Source of the DNA: CADEED01 sp043747835
Lineage (GTDB): Bacteria > Pseudomonadota > Gammaproteobacteria > Steroidobacterales > Steroidobacteraceae
DNA length: 64,000 nt
Direction: 5' to 3'
Assembly: GCA_043747835.1 (NCBI GenBank)
Contig: JAYTOK010000033.1
Span: 1-64,000, forward strand
Shown: positions 50,855 through 59,626 of the stretch, piece by piece
Numbering within the stretch: position 1 is the first letter of the stretch
Layout: each line of letters starts with the position of its first letter
Position numbers and translations under genes: made by a program
Notes under the pieces: generated by a model
What the model saw: only the letters and a program-made list of their open reading frames with translations
Database searches by the model: none
What the model was told of the DNA's origin: nothing

Positions 50855-52074
50855 TTTCCCGTCTACTGTTCGCCGCGCTGGTCGCGGTCACGCTGGCCGC
50901 CTGCGGAGGCGCCGTCGAGGACTCGCACACGGAATCCGGCCACGAGGAGGCCGAACGCGGACCGCATGGCGGGCGTCTGCTCGAAGACGGCGACGTCTCG
51001 GTCGAGCTCGAGATCTTCGAGGAGAACAGCCCGCCGCGTTTTCGCTTGTACGTCTATCGGGAGGGAAAGATCGTGGCGCCGGACAAGGTTCGCGCCATCG
51101 TGCACACGACACGAATCGACGGCCAGCGAACCTCGTTCGAGCTCGCGCCGGAGAAGGAGTACCTGACCGACTCCGCCATCGTGACCGAACCGCATTCCTT
51201 CGACGTCGACATCGAGGCAACGGTCGACGGCAAGCCGCACGCGTGGAAATACGCAGCGTACGAAGGCCGCGTGACCATCGCGGAGGCCACCGCGCGCGAG
51301 GCCGGCGTCGTCGTGCAGCCCGCGGGCCCGGCGGTGATTCGCGATGTGGTTCATCTCGTGGGCACCGTGACGTTGAACCCCGATCGCCACGCGCATCTGA
51401 AGGCGCGCTTCCCCGGCACGGTGCGTGACGTGCGCGTGAGTCTCGGTGCGACGGTCCGCCGCGGCCAGACGCTCCTCGTCATCGAGTCGAACGAGAGCAT
51501 GCGGGAGTACGCCGTGACCGCGCCATTCGATGGCGTGGTGCTCGCGCGCGAAACGAACGTCGGCGACGTCACGGGCGATCATGCGCTCGTCGAGATCGCC
51601 GATCTGTCGCAGGTGTGGCTCGAGCTGCACGCGCTCGGGGACTCATCGACGCGCATCGCGGTCGGCCAGCCGGTGCGGGTCGCGTCGGCCACGACCCAGC
51701 GCACGGCGGAGTCGCGCGTGAGCGCGGTGTTGCCGCTGGCGACGCGCGGCCAGAGCGTCGTGATCCGGGCGAAACTCGACAACGCCCGCGGCGAGTGGCG
51801 GCCGGGCATGACCGTGTCCGCCGACGTCGTCGTCGCGCAGCGCGAGGTGCCGCTCGCGGTGCGCGAGTCGGCACTGCAGCGCTTCCGCGATTTCACCGTG
51901 GTGTTCGCGAAGTTCGGCGATCTGTACGAGGTGCGCATGGTCGAGCTCGGCGTGCGTGACGGCGAGCACGCGGAAGTGCTCGCGGGACTCGACTCCGGCA
52001 CGACCTACGTGACCGAACAGAGCTTCCTCATCAAGGCGGACATCGAGAAGTCCGCCGCCAGCCACGATCACTGA
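50851..52074 (+). CDS. CzcB-type periplasmic adaptor (membrane fusion protein)
   Basis: 407 residues from ATG 50851, overlapping the CzcC-like stop (ATGA); the long upstream extension of this frame is antisense-type noise. A signal peptide ends in a lipobox (LAACGG, C18), then an acidic/His-bearing segment (DSHTESGHEEAERGPHGGRLL) similar to CzcB proteins. The barrel-sandwich (lipoyl-like) domain and its hairpin lie at about 165-260 (VRDVVHLVGTVTLNPDRHAHLKARF, YAVTAPFDGVVLARETNVGD). It bridges pump and outer-membrane tunnel. It lacks the Met-rich motifs of copper-type CusB, favouring a zinc/cobalt/cadmium system. Confidence 0.9.
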   Translation: MISRLLFAALVAVTLAACGGAVEDSHTESGHEEAERGPHGGRLLEDGDVSVELEIFEENSPPRFRLYVYREGKIVAPDKVRAIVHTTRIDGQRTSFELAPEKEYLTDSAIVTEPHSFDVDIEATVDGKPHAWKYAAYEGRVTIAEATAREAGVVVQPAGPAVIRDVVHLVGTVTLNPDRHAHLKARFPGTVRDVRVSLGATVRRGQTLLVIESNESMREYAVTAPFDGVVLARETNVGDVTGDHALVEIADLSQVWLELHALGDSSTRIAVGQPVRVASATTQRTAESRVSAVLPLATRGQSVVIRAKLDNARGEWRPGMTVSADVVVAQREVPLAVRESALQRFRDFTVVFAKFGDLYEVRMVELGVRDGEHAEVLAGLDSGTTYVTEQSFLIKADIEKSAASHDH

Positions 52075-52081
52075 GCGCATC

Positions 52082-55000
52082 ATGCTAGAACGCATCATCC
52101 GCTATGCCGTCGCGCACCGGCTGCTCGTGCTGCTCCTCGTCCTGGGCAGCGCCGCGCTCGGCGTCTGGAGCTACGGCAAACTACCCATCGACGCGGTGCC
52201 CGACATCACCAACGTCCAGGTGCAGGTCAACACGGCGGCCCCCGGCTATTCGCCGCTGGAAGCCGAGCAGCGCATCACGTTTCCCGTCGAGACCGCACTC
52301 GCGGGATTGCCGCGACTCCAATACACGCGGTCGCTGTCGCGGTACGGGCTCTCGCAGATCACGGTCGTCTTCGAAGATGGCACGGACATCTACTTCGCGC
52401 GCCAGCAGGTCGCCGAGCGACTGCAGCAGGCGCGCGCGCAACTGCCGGCGGGGCTCGAGCCGGAAATGGGCCCCGTGGCCACGGGTCTGGGAGAGATATT
52501 CCTCTACACCGTCGAGGCCGGGCCCGGCGCGCGCCGACCGGACGGCAAGCCGTGGACTTCGTTCGACCTGCGCACGATCCAGGACTGGGTGATCCGCCCG
52601 CAGTTGCGCAATCTCAAGGGCGTCACCGAGGTCAACACGCTCGGCGGTCACGTGCGGCAGGTCCACGTGCTGCCCGATCCGGCGCGGCTGATCGCGTTCG
52701 ACCTCACGTTCAAGGACCTGATCCGCGCGATCGAAAGCAACAATGCGAGCGTGGGCGCGGGTTACGTCGAGCGTAACGGCGAGCAGCTCCTGATTCGCGT
52801 GCCCGGGCAATACGCCGACGAGCAGGCGCTGCGCGATGCCGTCGTCGCCATGCGCGAAGGCGTGCCGTTGCGACTCGGGGACGTCGCGACGGTCGCCGAA
52901 GGCTCAGAGCTGCGCACCGGCGCGGCGACGCGCGACGGCCGCGAGGTCGTGATGGGCACGGTGTTCATGCTCATCGGCGAGAACAGCCGCGAAGTGGCGC
53001 AGCGCGCCGGCGCACGGCTCCGCGAGATCGACGCCACGCTGCCCGCGGGCGTCAGCGCGCGCCCGGTCTACGACCGCACGGTGCTGGTGGATCGCAGCAT
53101 TCGTACCGTGATGACGAACCTCGTGGAGGGCGCCCTGCTCGTCATCGTCGTGTTGTTCGTGCTGCTCGGCAATTTCCGCGCCGCGCTGATCACGGCCGCC
53201 GTCATCCCCTTGTCGATGCTGCTGACGATCACGGGCATGGTGCAGAACCGCGTCTCGGCGAACCTCATGAGCCTGGGCGCGATCGACTTCGGGCTCATCG
53301 TCGACGGCGCGGTGATCATCGTCGAGAACTGCCTGCGCCGCTTCGGCGAACGGCAGCGCGAGCTCGGCCGGACGCTCACGCGCGAGGAGCGCTTCGCGCT
53401 CGCGGCCAGCGCCAGCGGCGAGGTGATGAAGCCCGGCATCTTCGGTCTGTTCATCATCGCGGCGGTCTATCTACCGATATTCGCGCTGAGCGGCGTCGAG
53501 GGGAAGACGTTCCACCCGATGGCGATCACCGTGGTCATGGCGCTGACGGCCGCGATGGCGCTGTCGCTGACTTTCGTCCCGGCCGCCGTGGCGCAATTCG
53601 TCACGGGCACCGTCGAGGAACGCGAGACGAAACTCATGAGCGGCGCGCATCGGCTGTACGCCCCGCTGCTCGCCCGAGCCCTCGCGCACCGGCGCACCGT
53701 CGTGGCCGCCGCCGCCGCGTTCGTCGTCGCCTGCGGACTGCTCGCGACGCGGCTCGGCACCGAGTTCATCCCGGGACTCGACGAGGGCGACATTGCGATG
53801 CACGCGTTGCGCATTCCGGGTACGAGCCTCACGCAGGCGATCGGAATGCAGTCGCAACTCGAGCGGCGCATTCGCGCGTTTCCGGAGGTGAAGGAAGTCG
53901 TCGGAAAGATCGGCACCGCCGAGATCGCGACCGATCCAATGCCGCCGTCGGTGGCCGACACGCTCGTGATGCTGAAGCCGCGCGACGAATGGCCGGATCC
54001 CGGCAAGCCGAAGGCAACGCTCGTCGCGGAGATCGAAGCGGCAGTGGAGAAAATTCCCGGCAACAACTACGAGTTCACACAGCCGGTGCAGATGCGCATG
54101 AACGAGCTCATCGCGGGGGTGCGCGCGGAAGTCGCGGTCAACGTCTATGGCGATTCTCTCGAGCAGCTCGAGATGCTCGGCCAGCGCGTGGCCGCGGTGG
54201 CGTCGCGCATCGACGGCGCGGCGGACGTCAAGACTGAACCGATCACGGGCCTGCCCGTGCTGGTGATCGAGCCGGACCGCGCGGCAATCGCGCGATACGG
54301 CCTCACCGTTGCCGACGTGCAGGAGACCGTCGCCGTCGCGTTCGGTGGCGCACCCGCCGGACAGATGTTCGAGGGCGACCGGCGCTTCGACATCGTCGTG
54401 CGGCTGCCCGAGGCGCGGCGCAACGATGCGCGCGCGATCGGCGATCTGCCCATCGCGCTGCCGGAACGGCTCGGCGCCGAAGCGCATGGCACTGCCTACG
54501 CGCCGAACTTCGTGCCGCTGCGCGCGGTCTCGCGCATCGCGCTCGAGACGGGCCCTAACCAGGTGAGCCGGGAGAACGGCAAGCGGCGAGTCGTCGTCAC
54601 GGCAAACGTTCGCGGCCGCGACCTGGGCTCGTACGTGAGCGAGCTGCGTGAGAAGGTCGCCCGCGATGTCGAACTGCCGCAGGGATACTGGATCGGTTAC
54701 GGCGGCACCTACGAGCAGCTCATCTCGGCCGCGGAGCGGCTCAGCGTCGTGGTGCCCGTGGTGCTCATCATGATCTTCGGGTTGCTGTTCATGGCGTTCG
54801 GATCGGCGCGCGACGCCGCGATCGTGTTCAGCGGCGTGCCACTCGCGCTCACGGGCGGCGTGCTCGCGTTGTGGCTGCGCGGGATTCCTTTCTCGATTTC
54901 CGCCGGCGTCGGCTTCATCGCGGTATCCGGCATTGCGGTTCTCAATGGCCTCGTGCTCGTGTCGTTCATCCACAAACTGCGCGGCGACGGCATCGGAATC

Positions 55001-55225
55001 GTGGCGGCGATCGAGGGCGCCGCGACGACCCGGCTGCGCGCGATTCTCATGACGGCGCTCGTCGCGAGTCTCGGCTTCGTTCCGATGGCGCTCAACACCG
55101 GCACCGGCGCCGAGGTGCAACGTCCTCTCGCCACGGTCGTCATCGGCGGCATCATCTCCGCGACGATGTTGAGTCTCGTCGTGTTGCCCGCGTTGTATCG
55201 GTGGGCCACGGCGCGTGTAACATGA
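52082..55225 (+). CDS. CzcA-type heavy-metal RND efflux pump
   Basis: 1047 residues with the RND 12-helix architecture. The proton-relay residues of transmembrane helix 4 are visible in DFGLIVDGAVIIVEN: D402, D408 and E415, the same numbers as in CzcA of Cupriavidus. The N-terminus (AVAHRLLVLLLVLGSAALGVWSY), the P-Y-S-L-P-type RND repeats and the C-terminal half are complete. DFG-x-x-VDG in TM4 marks the HME group (Co/Zn/Cd, sometimes Ni) and differs from the copper/silver CusA type. It exports divalent cations from the periplasm with proton energy. It starts 7 bases after the adaptor stop, ending the C-B-A operon. Confidence 0.94.
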   Translation: MLERIIRYAVAHRLLVLLLVLGSAALGVWSYGKLPIDAVPDITNVQVQVNTAAPGYSPLEAEQRITFPVETALAGLPRLQYTRSLSRYGLSQITVVFEDGTDIYFARQQVAERLQQARAQLPAGLEPEMGPVATGLGEIFLYTVEAGPGARRPDGKPWTSFDLRTIQDWVIRPQLRNLKGVTEVNTLGGHVRQVHVLPDPARLIAFDLTFKDLIRAIESNNASVGAGYVERNGEQLLIRVPGQYADEQALRDAVVAMREGVPLRLGDVATVAEGSELRTGAATRDGREVVMGTVFMLIGENSREVAQRAGARLREIDATLPAGVSARPVYDRTVLVDRSIRTVMTNLVEGALLVIVVLFVLLGNFRAALITAAVIPLSMLLTITGMVQNRVSANLMSLGAIDFGLIVDGAVIIVENCLRRFGERQRELGRTLTREERFALAASASGEVMKPGIFGLFIIAAVYLPIFALSGVEGKTFHPMAITVVMALTAAMALSLTFVPAAVAQFVTGTVEERETKLMSGAHRLYAPLLARALAHRRTVVAAAAAFVVACGLLATRLGTEFIPGLDEGDIAMHALRIPGTSLTQAIGMQSQLERRIRAFPEVKEVVGKIGTAEIATDPMPPSVADTLVMLKPRDEWPDPGKPKATLVAEIEAAVEKIPGNNYEFTQPVQMRMNELIAGVRAEVAVNVYGDSLEQLEMLGQRVAAVASRIDGAADVKTEPITGLPVLVIEPDRAAIARYGLTVADVQETVAVAFGGAPAGQMFEGDRRFDIVVRLPEARRNDARAIGDLPIALPERLGAEAHGTAYAPNFVPLRAVSRIALETGPNQVSRENGKRRVVVTANVRGRDLGSYVSELREKVARDVELPQGYWIGYGGTYEQLISAAERLSVVVPVVLIMIFGLLFMAFGSARDAAIVFSGVPLALTGGVLALWLRGIPFSISAGVGFIAVSGIAVLNGLVLVSFIHKLRGDGIGIVAAIEGAATTRLRAILMTALVASLGFVPMALNTGTGAEVQRPLATVVIGGIISATMLSLVVLPALYRWATARVT

Positions 55226-55259
55226 TTCCTCCATCTATACACGCCTCCCGAAGGTGCTC

Positions 55260-55970
55260 ATGCGCGAACAGACCATCGACTACCGTGACGGCGAGACGCT
55301 CCTCGAAGGCTTCCTCTGTTACGACGAATCTCTGCCCGGCCCGCGGCCGACGGTTCTGATCAATCACGCCTGGGGCGGGCGCGACGAGTTCGTGGAGCGC
55401 AAGGCGCGCCGGCTCGCGTGGCAGGGTTACGCGTGCTTTGCGCTCGACAACTACGGCAAGGGCAAGCGCGGCGGAACGCCGGCAGAATGCAACGCGCTCA
55501 TGACGCCGTTCATGCAGGACCGGCGGAAGTTGCTGATGCGGTTGCAGGCCGGCCTCACGGCGGCAAAGGGCATGCCCATCGTCGATGCGCGACGCATCGC
55601 GGTCATGGGATTCTGTTTCGGCGGTCTGTGCACTCTCGATCTCGCGCGCGCCAATGCCGACGTGCGCGGCGTGGTGAGTTTCCACGGGTTGCTGAAACCT
55701 TCCGGATTCACGGAACCGAAAATCCGCGCGAAGGTACTCATGCTTCATGGGTACGACGATCCACTGGCGCCGCCCGACGACGTGCTCGCCATCGCCCGAG
55801 AATTCACCGCCGCCGGTGCGGACTGGCAGTTGCATGCCTACGGCCATACGGTGCACGCATTCACGAATCCGTCCGCCAACGATCGTGCCGGCGGAACGCA
55901 GTACGACGAAGCCGCGGACCGGCGGTCGTGGCATGCGCTCGAAGAGTTCCTCGCAGAGGTACTCAAATAA
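55260..55970 (+). CDS. Dienelactone hydrolase-family alpha/beta hydrolase
   Basis: 236 residues from ATG 55260 (an in-frame GTG at 55254 is the alternative; AAGG is nearby for either). The DLH pattern is complete: nucleophile C119 in GFCFGG, the acid D167 in HGYDDPLAP, and the histidine in GHTVHAF (H196/H199). Dienelactone hydrolases open the lactone ring in chloroaromatic degradation, but many bacterial paralogues have other ester substrates, and no aromatic catabolism gene is nearby. It starts 34 bases after the pump gene on the same strand and could be co-transcribed. Confidence 0.9.
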   Translation: MREQTIDYRDGETLLEGFLCYDESLPGPRPTVLINHAWGGRDEFVERKARRLAWQGYACFALDNYGKGKRGGTPAECNALMTPFMQDRRKLLMRLQAGLTAAKGMPIVDARRIAVMGFCFGGLCTLDLARANADVRGVVSFHGLLKPSGFTEPKIRAKVLMLHGYDDPLAPPDDVLAIAREFTAAGADWQLHAYGHTVHAFTNPSANDRAGGTQYDEAADRRSWHALEEFLAEVLK

Positions 55971-56030
55971 AAGGCGTTTTGCCGCGCTGCGTGATAGCGT
56001 GGTCTGGTCCCACTCGGCGGAGCACACCTC

Positions 56031-56747
56031 ATGAAGAAGGTTTCGATCATCGTCGTCGCGGCGCTCGGTCTCATGCTCGCGGGTTTCGCCGAAGCGGCGA
56101 AGCCGAAGAAGCGCACGCGCAATCAGAATCGTGTCGGAGCGTATGGCGGTCTGCTCGTGGGCAACGCGAAATACAGCGTGGACGCCGCCGAGGAGGAAGC
56201 CGACCTCGTCGATTTCTTCCAGGGCTCGGGCGCGCCGACTCGCAACCTCTCGACATCCACCGAGGATTCCGACATCGGCTACACCGCCGCATTCGGCTAT
56301 CGATTCAACCGCTACGTCGCCGCGGAGCTCGGGCTCGCGCAGTACGGTGAAACCTCGTCGGTCGTGCGCGGCGAGATCGAACAGGACCCGGTTGTGGGAT
56401 TCGTGCCCGCGAACGTCAAGATTTCGTTCGCCGTCGGCGGCCCTCTCTTCTCGGTCGTCGGCATCCTGCCGCTCGGCGACAAGTTCGAACTCTACGGACG
56501 CGCGGGCCTGTTGTTCGCGAGCGCGGAACGCGAGCTCTCGGCGCGCGTCGACGGCCAGAACGCGGGTGTCGGCAGCGCCAAAGGCGATTCCACCGAAGTC
56601 GTGTTCGGCGCGGGTCTCACCTGGCACATCAACCAGATCTACTCCGTCCGGCTCGAGCAACAGCGGCTCACGGAAGTCGGTCAGGAAGATCGCTCCGGCA
56701 CCGAGGACGTGGACTACACCGCGCTGGGGTTCATCGTCCGGTTCTGA
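56031..56747 (+). CDS. Outer-membrane beta-barrel protein
   Basis: 238 residues. A signal peptide (IIVVAALGLMLAGFAEA) is followed by basic residues (KPKKRTRNQN) and a predicted eight-stranded barrel of about 200 residues, with alternating strand residues (YVAAELGLAQYGETSSV, KFELYGRAGLLFASAERELSA) and a terminal aromatic in YTALGFIVRF. It resembles OmpA/OmpW-type barrels annotated as outer-membrane beta-barrel domain proteins. Start ATG 56031 has GGAG a few bases upstream. It lies between the hydrolase and the sugar dehydrogenase on the same strand, and may be co-transcribed with the latter (17-base gap). Confidence 0.82.
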   Translation: MKKVSIIVVAALGLMLAGFAEAAKPKKRTRNQNRVGAYGGLLVGNAKYSVDAAEEEADLVDFFQGSGAPTRNLSTSTEDSDIGYTAAFGYRFNRYVAAELGLAQYGETSSVVRGEIEQDPVVGFVPANVKISFAVGGPLFSVVGILPLGDKFELYGRAGLLFASAERELSARVDGQNAGVGSAKGDSTEVVFGAGLTWHINQIYSVRLEQQRLTEVGQEDRSGTEDVDYTALGFIVRF

Positions 56748-56764
56748 TCGGCGACAATGGGGGG

Positions 56765-57898
56765 ATGGCCACATACTCCCGAGCTGTCCTGACCTGCGCC
56801 GCGCTGTTGAGCGCCGCGTGCAACCGCGGTAACACCGCGCCCACCACTCGCCCGACTGAAGCGTTTGTCGCGACGCCCGTCGCGCAGTTCGCCGAGCCGT
56901 GGGCGATGACTTTCCTGCCGGACGGCCGCCTGCTCGTCACGGAGAAGAGAGGCGCGCTCAAACTACTCGACGTCGCGAGCGGGAAGGCCGGCGACATCAG
57001 CGGCGTGCCGCCGGTGGCGTACGGCGGCCAGGGCGGATTCGGCGACGTCCTGTTGCATCCCGACTTCTCGAAGAATCGCGTCGTGTACGTCAGCTTCGCC
57101 GAACGTGGCGACAGCGGCGGCAGTGGCGGTGCCGTTGCTCGCGGCACCCTGTCGCTCGACGCGAACGGCGGCGGCAAGCTCGAGGGTCTCGCCGTGATCT
57201 GGCGGCAAGTGCCGAAGGTCGACGGCCAGGGGCATTTCGGCCATCGGTTGGCGTTCGGTCCCGACGGAAAACTCTGGATCACGTCGAGTGAGCGGCAGAA
57301 GTTCACGCCCGCGCAGGACATGAAGAGCAACCTCGGCAAGATCGTGCGCCTCAACGACGACGGCAGCGTGCCCGCGGAAAATCCGTTCGCGGCGCAGGGC
57401 GGCGTCACCGCGCAGGTCTGGTCGCTGGGTCACCGGAACCTGCTAGGTCTGGCGTTCGACGCGCAAGGCCGTCTCTATGCGCACGAGATGGGTCCGCGCG
57501 GTGGCGACGAGCTCAACATCATCGAGAAGGGCGCGAACTACGGTTACCCGATCGTCTCGAACGGCGATCACTACAACGGGCGCGACATCCCGGATCACCC
57601 GACGCGGCCGGAATTCAAGGCGCCGCTCGTGACCTGGAATCCCGTGATTTCACCCGCAGGATTCGTCATCTACTCGGGCGCGATGTTCCCGGCGTGGAAG
57701 GGCAACGGCTTCATCGGCGGCTTGTCGTCGCAGTCGCTCGTGCGCGTGGAATTCGGTGACGGGACCGCACGCGAGGCGCAGCGATTCGACATGGGCCGGC
57801 GTATCCGCGAGGTGGAGCAAGGTCCCGATGGCGCGATCTGGCTGCTCGAGGATGGCGTGGCGCCGGGCGGAAGGCTGCTGAAGCTGACGCCGCGGTAA
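56765..57898 (+). CDS. PQQ-dependent sugar dehydrogenase (soluble glucose dehydrogenase family)
   Basis: 377 residues with a lipobox LSAAC (C19), so a lipoprotein. The six-bladed propeller family landmarks are visible: EPWAMTFLPDGRLLVTEKRG, GQGGFGDVLLHPDF, the catalytic histidine region GHFGHRLAFGPDGKLWI, HRNLLGLAFDAQGRLYAHEMGPRGGDELN and the calcium/PQQ-site GANYGYP. Typical members (YliI/Asd) oxidise aldose sugars with PQQ in the periplasm. No pqq synthesis gene is in the window, so the cofactor would come from elsewhere. A perfect 51-base palindrome follows 2 bases after its stop. Confidence 0.93.
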   Translation: MATYSRAVLTCAALLSAACNRGNTAPTTRPTEAFVATPVAQFAEPWAMTFLPDGRLLVTEKRGALKLLDVASGKAGDISGVPPVAYGGQGGFGDVLLHPDFSKNRVVYVSFAERGDSGGSGGAVARGTLSLDANGGGKLEGLAVIWRQVPKVDGQGHFGHRLAFGPDGKLWITSSERQKFTPAQDMKSNLGKIVRLNDDGSVPAENPFAAQGGVTAQVWSLGHRNLLGLAFDAQGRLYAHEMGPRGGDELNIIEKGANYGYPIVSNGDHYNGRDIPDHPTRPEFKAPLVTWNPVISPAGFVIYSGAMFPAWKGNGFIGGLSSQSLVRVEFGDGTAREAQRFDMGRRIREVEQGPDGAIWLLEDGVAPGGRLLKLTPR

Positions 57899-57900
57899 GT

Positions 57901-57951
57901 TTTAAAGGGGACAGATCTATTTAGCGGCTAAATAGATCTGTCCCCTTTAAA
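57901..57951. repeat. Perfect 51-base palindromic element (GGGGACAGATCT type)
   Basis: Two 25-base arms around a single central G (57926) are exact inverse complements. The left arm begins TTTAAAGGGGACAGATCTAT and the right arm ends ATAGATCTGTCCCCTTTAAA. The core is shared with the 45653 element. It follows the sugar dehydrogenase stop by two bases and supplies the last eight codons and the stop of the convergent FemAB-like gene. Such a hairpin can terminate transcription in both directions. Confidence 0.95.
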
Positions 57952-59136
57952 TGTCTCGACGTCGGGCGGCTCATCGTGCTCGACCAGCCGCAGCAGCGGC
58001 AACAACAACTGATTCAGGAACGGGTGCCGGTGCCGCGCCCACACGATCGTCGGCTCCGGCCGGCAGCCGAGCCGCGCTTTCGGCTCGAGCGCCGTGCGGC
58101 CGAACGACACGCGCCGCGCGCCGTTCTCGATCGCGTGCGCCAGCGACGCATGCAGCAGGCGCAGGTAGATCGGCACACCCTCTCCCGCCACCGCGCGATC
58201 GAAACCGATGTGATACGCGAACGCGGTCTCGCCATCGAGCAGCGACATGATGAAGCCGATGATCTTTCCATTGCGCCGCGCGACGTGCACCCGCGACCCG
58301 GACGCCGCGCACAGTTCCGGCCAGTAGTTCGCCGGCACCGTGAACGGCCGCAGCCCGGCGTTGCCGTGCACCTGCAGATAGAGCGCCTGCAGTTCCCCGG
58401 CATGCGCGGCAACGTCGTCGAGCGGCTCTATCGTCCCGCCCGCATCCTCGAACTTCTTGTGCACGCGGTTCTTGATGTCGCTGCGGTACTTGGAAGTCAG
58501 GCCCGACAGATAGTCGGCGTATCCGCGCCACGCGGGATTCACGGCAAGGACCATGTTGGGCTCGGTCTCGACCACGCCGTAGCTGAGCTTCCTGAGTACG
58601 GCACTGTCCGCGCGCGCCGCCACGTCGAAATCCTTGAGCAGCACGATATCCGTGCTGCCCGCGAGCTTCTCCGCGCGCCGCACGCGGTACACGGCTTCAC
58701 TCACCGCGTGCCAGACCTTCTCGCGATCCACGCCGGGCACGGCGGCAACGCCGTGCAGCCCATACACCAGCAGGTTGCCGCAGACGAGCACGCGGGTCTT
58801 CATTGCAGAGCCGAGACTGCGCAACGCGCGCCGCCGCTTCGTGTCGCCAAGGTGCGTGTGATCGAGCGTCACGATCTGCAGACACACCGTCGCGACGGGC
58901 GTATCACCATCGCTGATCAACGCGTAGCGAGGCTCGACGTTCGGCGGCCTGACGCGCTCGAACATGCGCTGGTAGTTGGCGGAATGGAAGAAACTGCCGC
59001 CGCGGGTGACCGAGACCCACGCATCCGCATTGAGCTGCGAGAACCGGTCGGCGACGGCGATGCAGAACGGAGCGCGCGAGCGCAGGCGTCGGCGTTCTTC
59101 CATCGCGAGGGAGATCTTGTTAGCGAGGCGCTTCAA
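57928..59136 (-). CDS. FemAB/GNAT-like acyltransferase
   Basis: 402 residues without a signal peptide. Sequence features of the GNAT-like fold family Acetyltransf_6/FemAB-like are visible in the second half: YLSGLTSKYRSDIKNRVHKKF and GGTIEPL, then GKIIGFIMSLLDGETAFAYHIGFDR, with the NGARRVSFGRTALEPKARLG end. FemAB-type enzymes transfer amino acids or acyl groups, for example to peptidoglycan peptides. The substrate is not known. The last eight residues (FKGDRSI plus one) and stop are encoded by the palindromic element, so the C-terminus was probably rewritten when the element arrived. It is convergent with the sugar dehydrogenase. Confidence 0.8.
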   Translation of the reverse strand: MKRLANKISLAMEERRRLRSRAPFCIAVADRFSQLNADAWVSVTRGGSFFHSANYQRMFERVRPPNVEPRYALISDGDTPVATVCLQIVTLDHTHLGDTKRRRALRSLGSAMKTRVLVCGNLLVYGLHGVAAVPGVDREKVWHAVSEAVYRVRRAEKLAGSTDIVLLKDFDVAARADSAVLRKLSYGVVETEPNMVLAVNPAWRGYADYLSGLTSKYRSDIKNRVHKKFEDAGGTIEPLDDVAAHAGELQALYLQVHGNAGLRPFTVPANYWPELCAASGSRVHVARRNGKIIGFIMSLLDGETAFAYHIGFDRAVAGEGVPIYLRLLHASLAHAIENGARRVSFGRTALEPKARLGCRPEPTIVWARHRHPFLNQLLLPLLRLVEHDEPPDVETFKGDRSI

Positions 59137-59239
59137 GGGTGTTCGATGTCCACAGAGTGGGACGGGGGAGCATAACGGCGCTCACTTGACCGCGGCAAAC
59201 CCGCCAGCCAGCATGCGTGGGAACAAACAGGGAGTTCCG

Positions 59240-59626
59240 ATGAAGAGTTTTCTCGCCGTGCTGGCAGGCCTCGTGTTCGTGGTCGCTATCACGACGATCG
59301 TCGACATCGCGCTGTATTACACCGGAATTTTCACCACGGGGAAGATGACCACGATGCACTGGCTCGCGGCGCTGGGATACCGCGTGGTGATTTCGACCTT
59401 CGGCTGCTGGCTGGCGGCGAAGCTTGCTCCCGCGAATCCGATGAAGCACGCGTTGATACTGGGCGGGATCGGAACGTTGATCGCAATCGTCGGCGCCGTC
59501 GCGACCTGGAACGCGGGGCCGGAGTTCGGCCCGAAATGGTATCCACTGTCGCTCGTGATCACCGCGCTGCCGTGTGCCTGGCTCGGCGGCTTGCTGGCCT
59601 CGCGCCCGGCTACAGCTTCCGCGTGA
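59240..59626 (+). CDS. Small four-helix membrane protein
   Basis: 128 residues from ATG 59240 with GGGAG seven bases upstream; the frame continues to 58976 but only as antisense to the FemAB-like gene. Four hydrophobic segments (about 3-28, 43-62, 68-88 and 104-121) are separated by short loops. I recognise no family. Its 3' end overlaps the AAC(6')-like gene's 3' end by 17 bases tail to tail, so the two are convergent. Divergent from the FemAB-like gene. The function is unknown. Confidence 0.75.
   Translation: MKSFLAVLAGLVFVVAITTIVDIALYYTGIFTTGKMTTMHWLAALGYRVVISTFGCWLAAKLAPANPMKHALILGGIGTLIAIVGAVATWNAGPEFGPKWYPLSLVITALPCAWLGGLLASRPATASA

Noticed and set aside
53471..55234. A 587-residue minus-strand open frame
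   Set aside because: Antisense to the czcA-type pump gene, which has all expected motifs.
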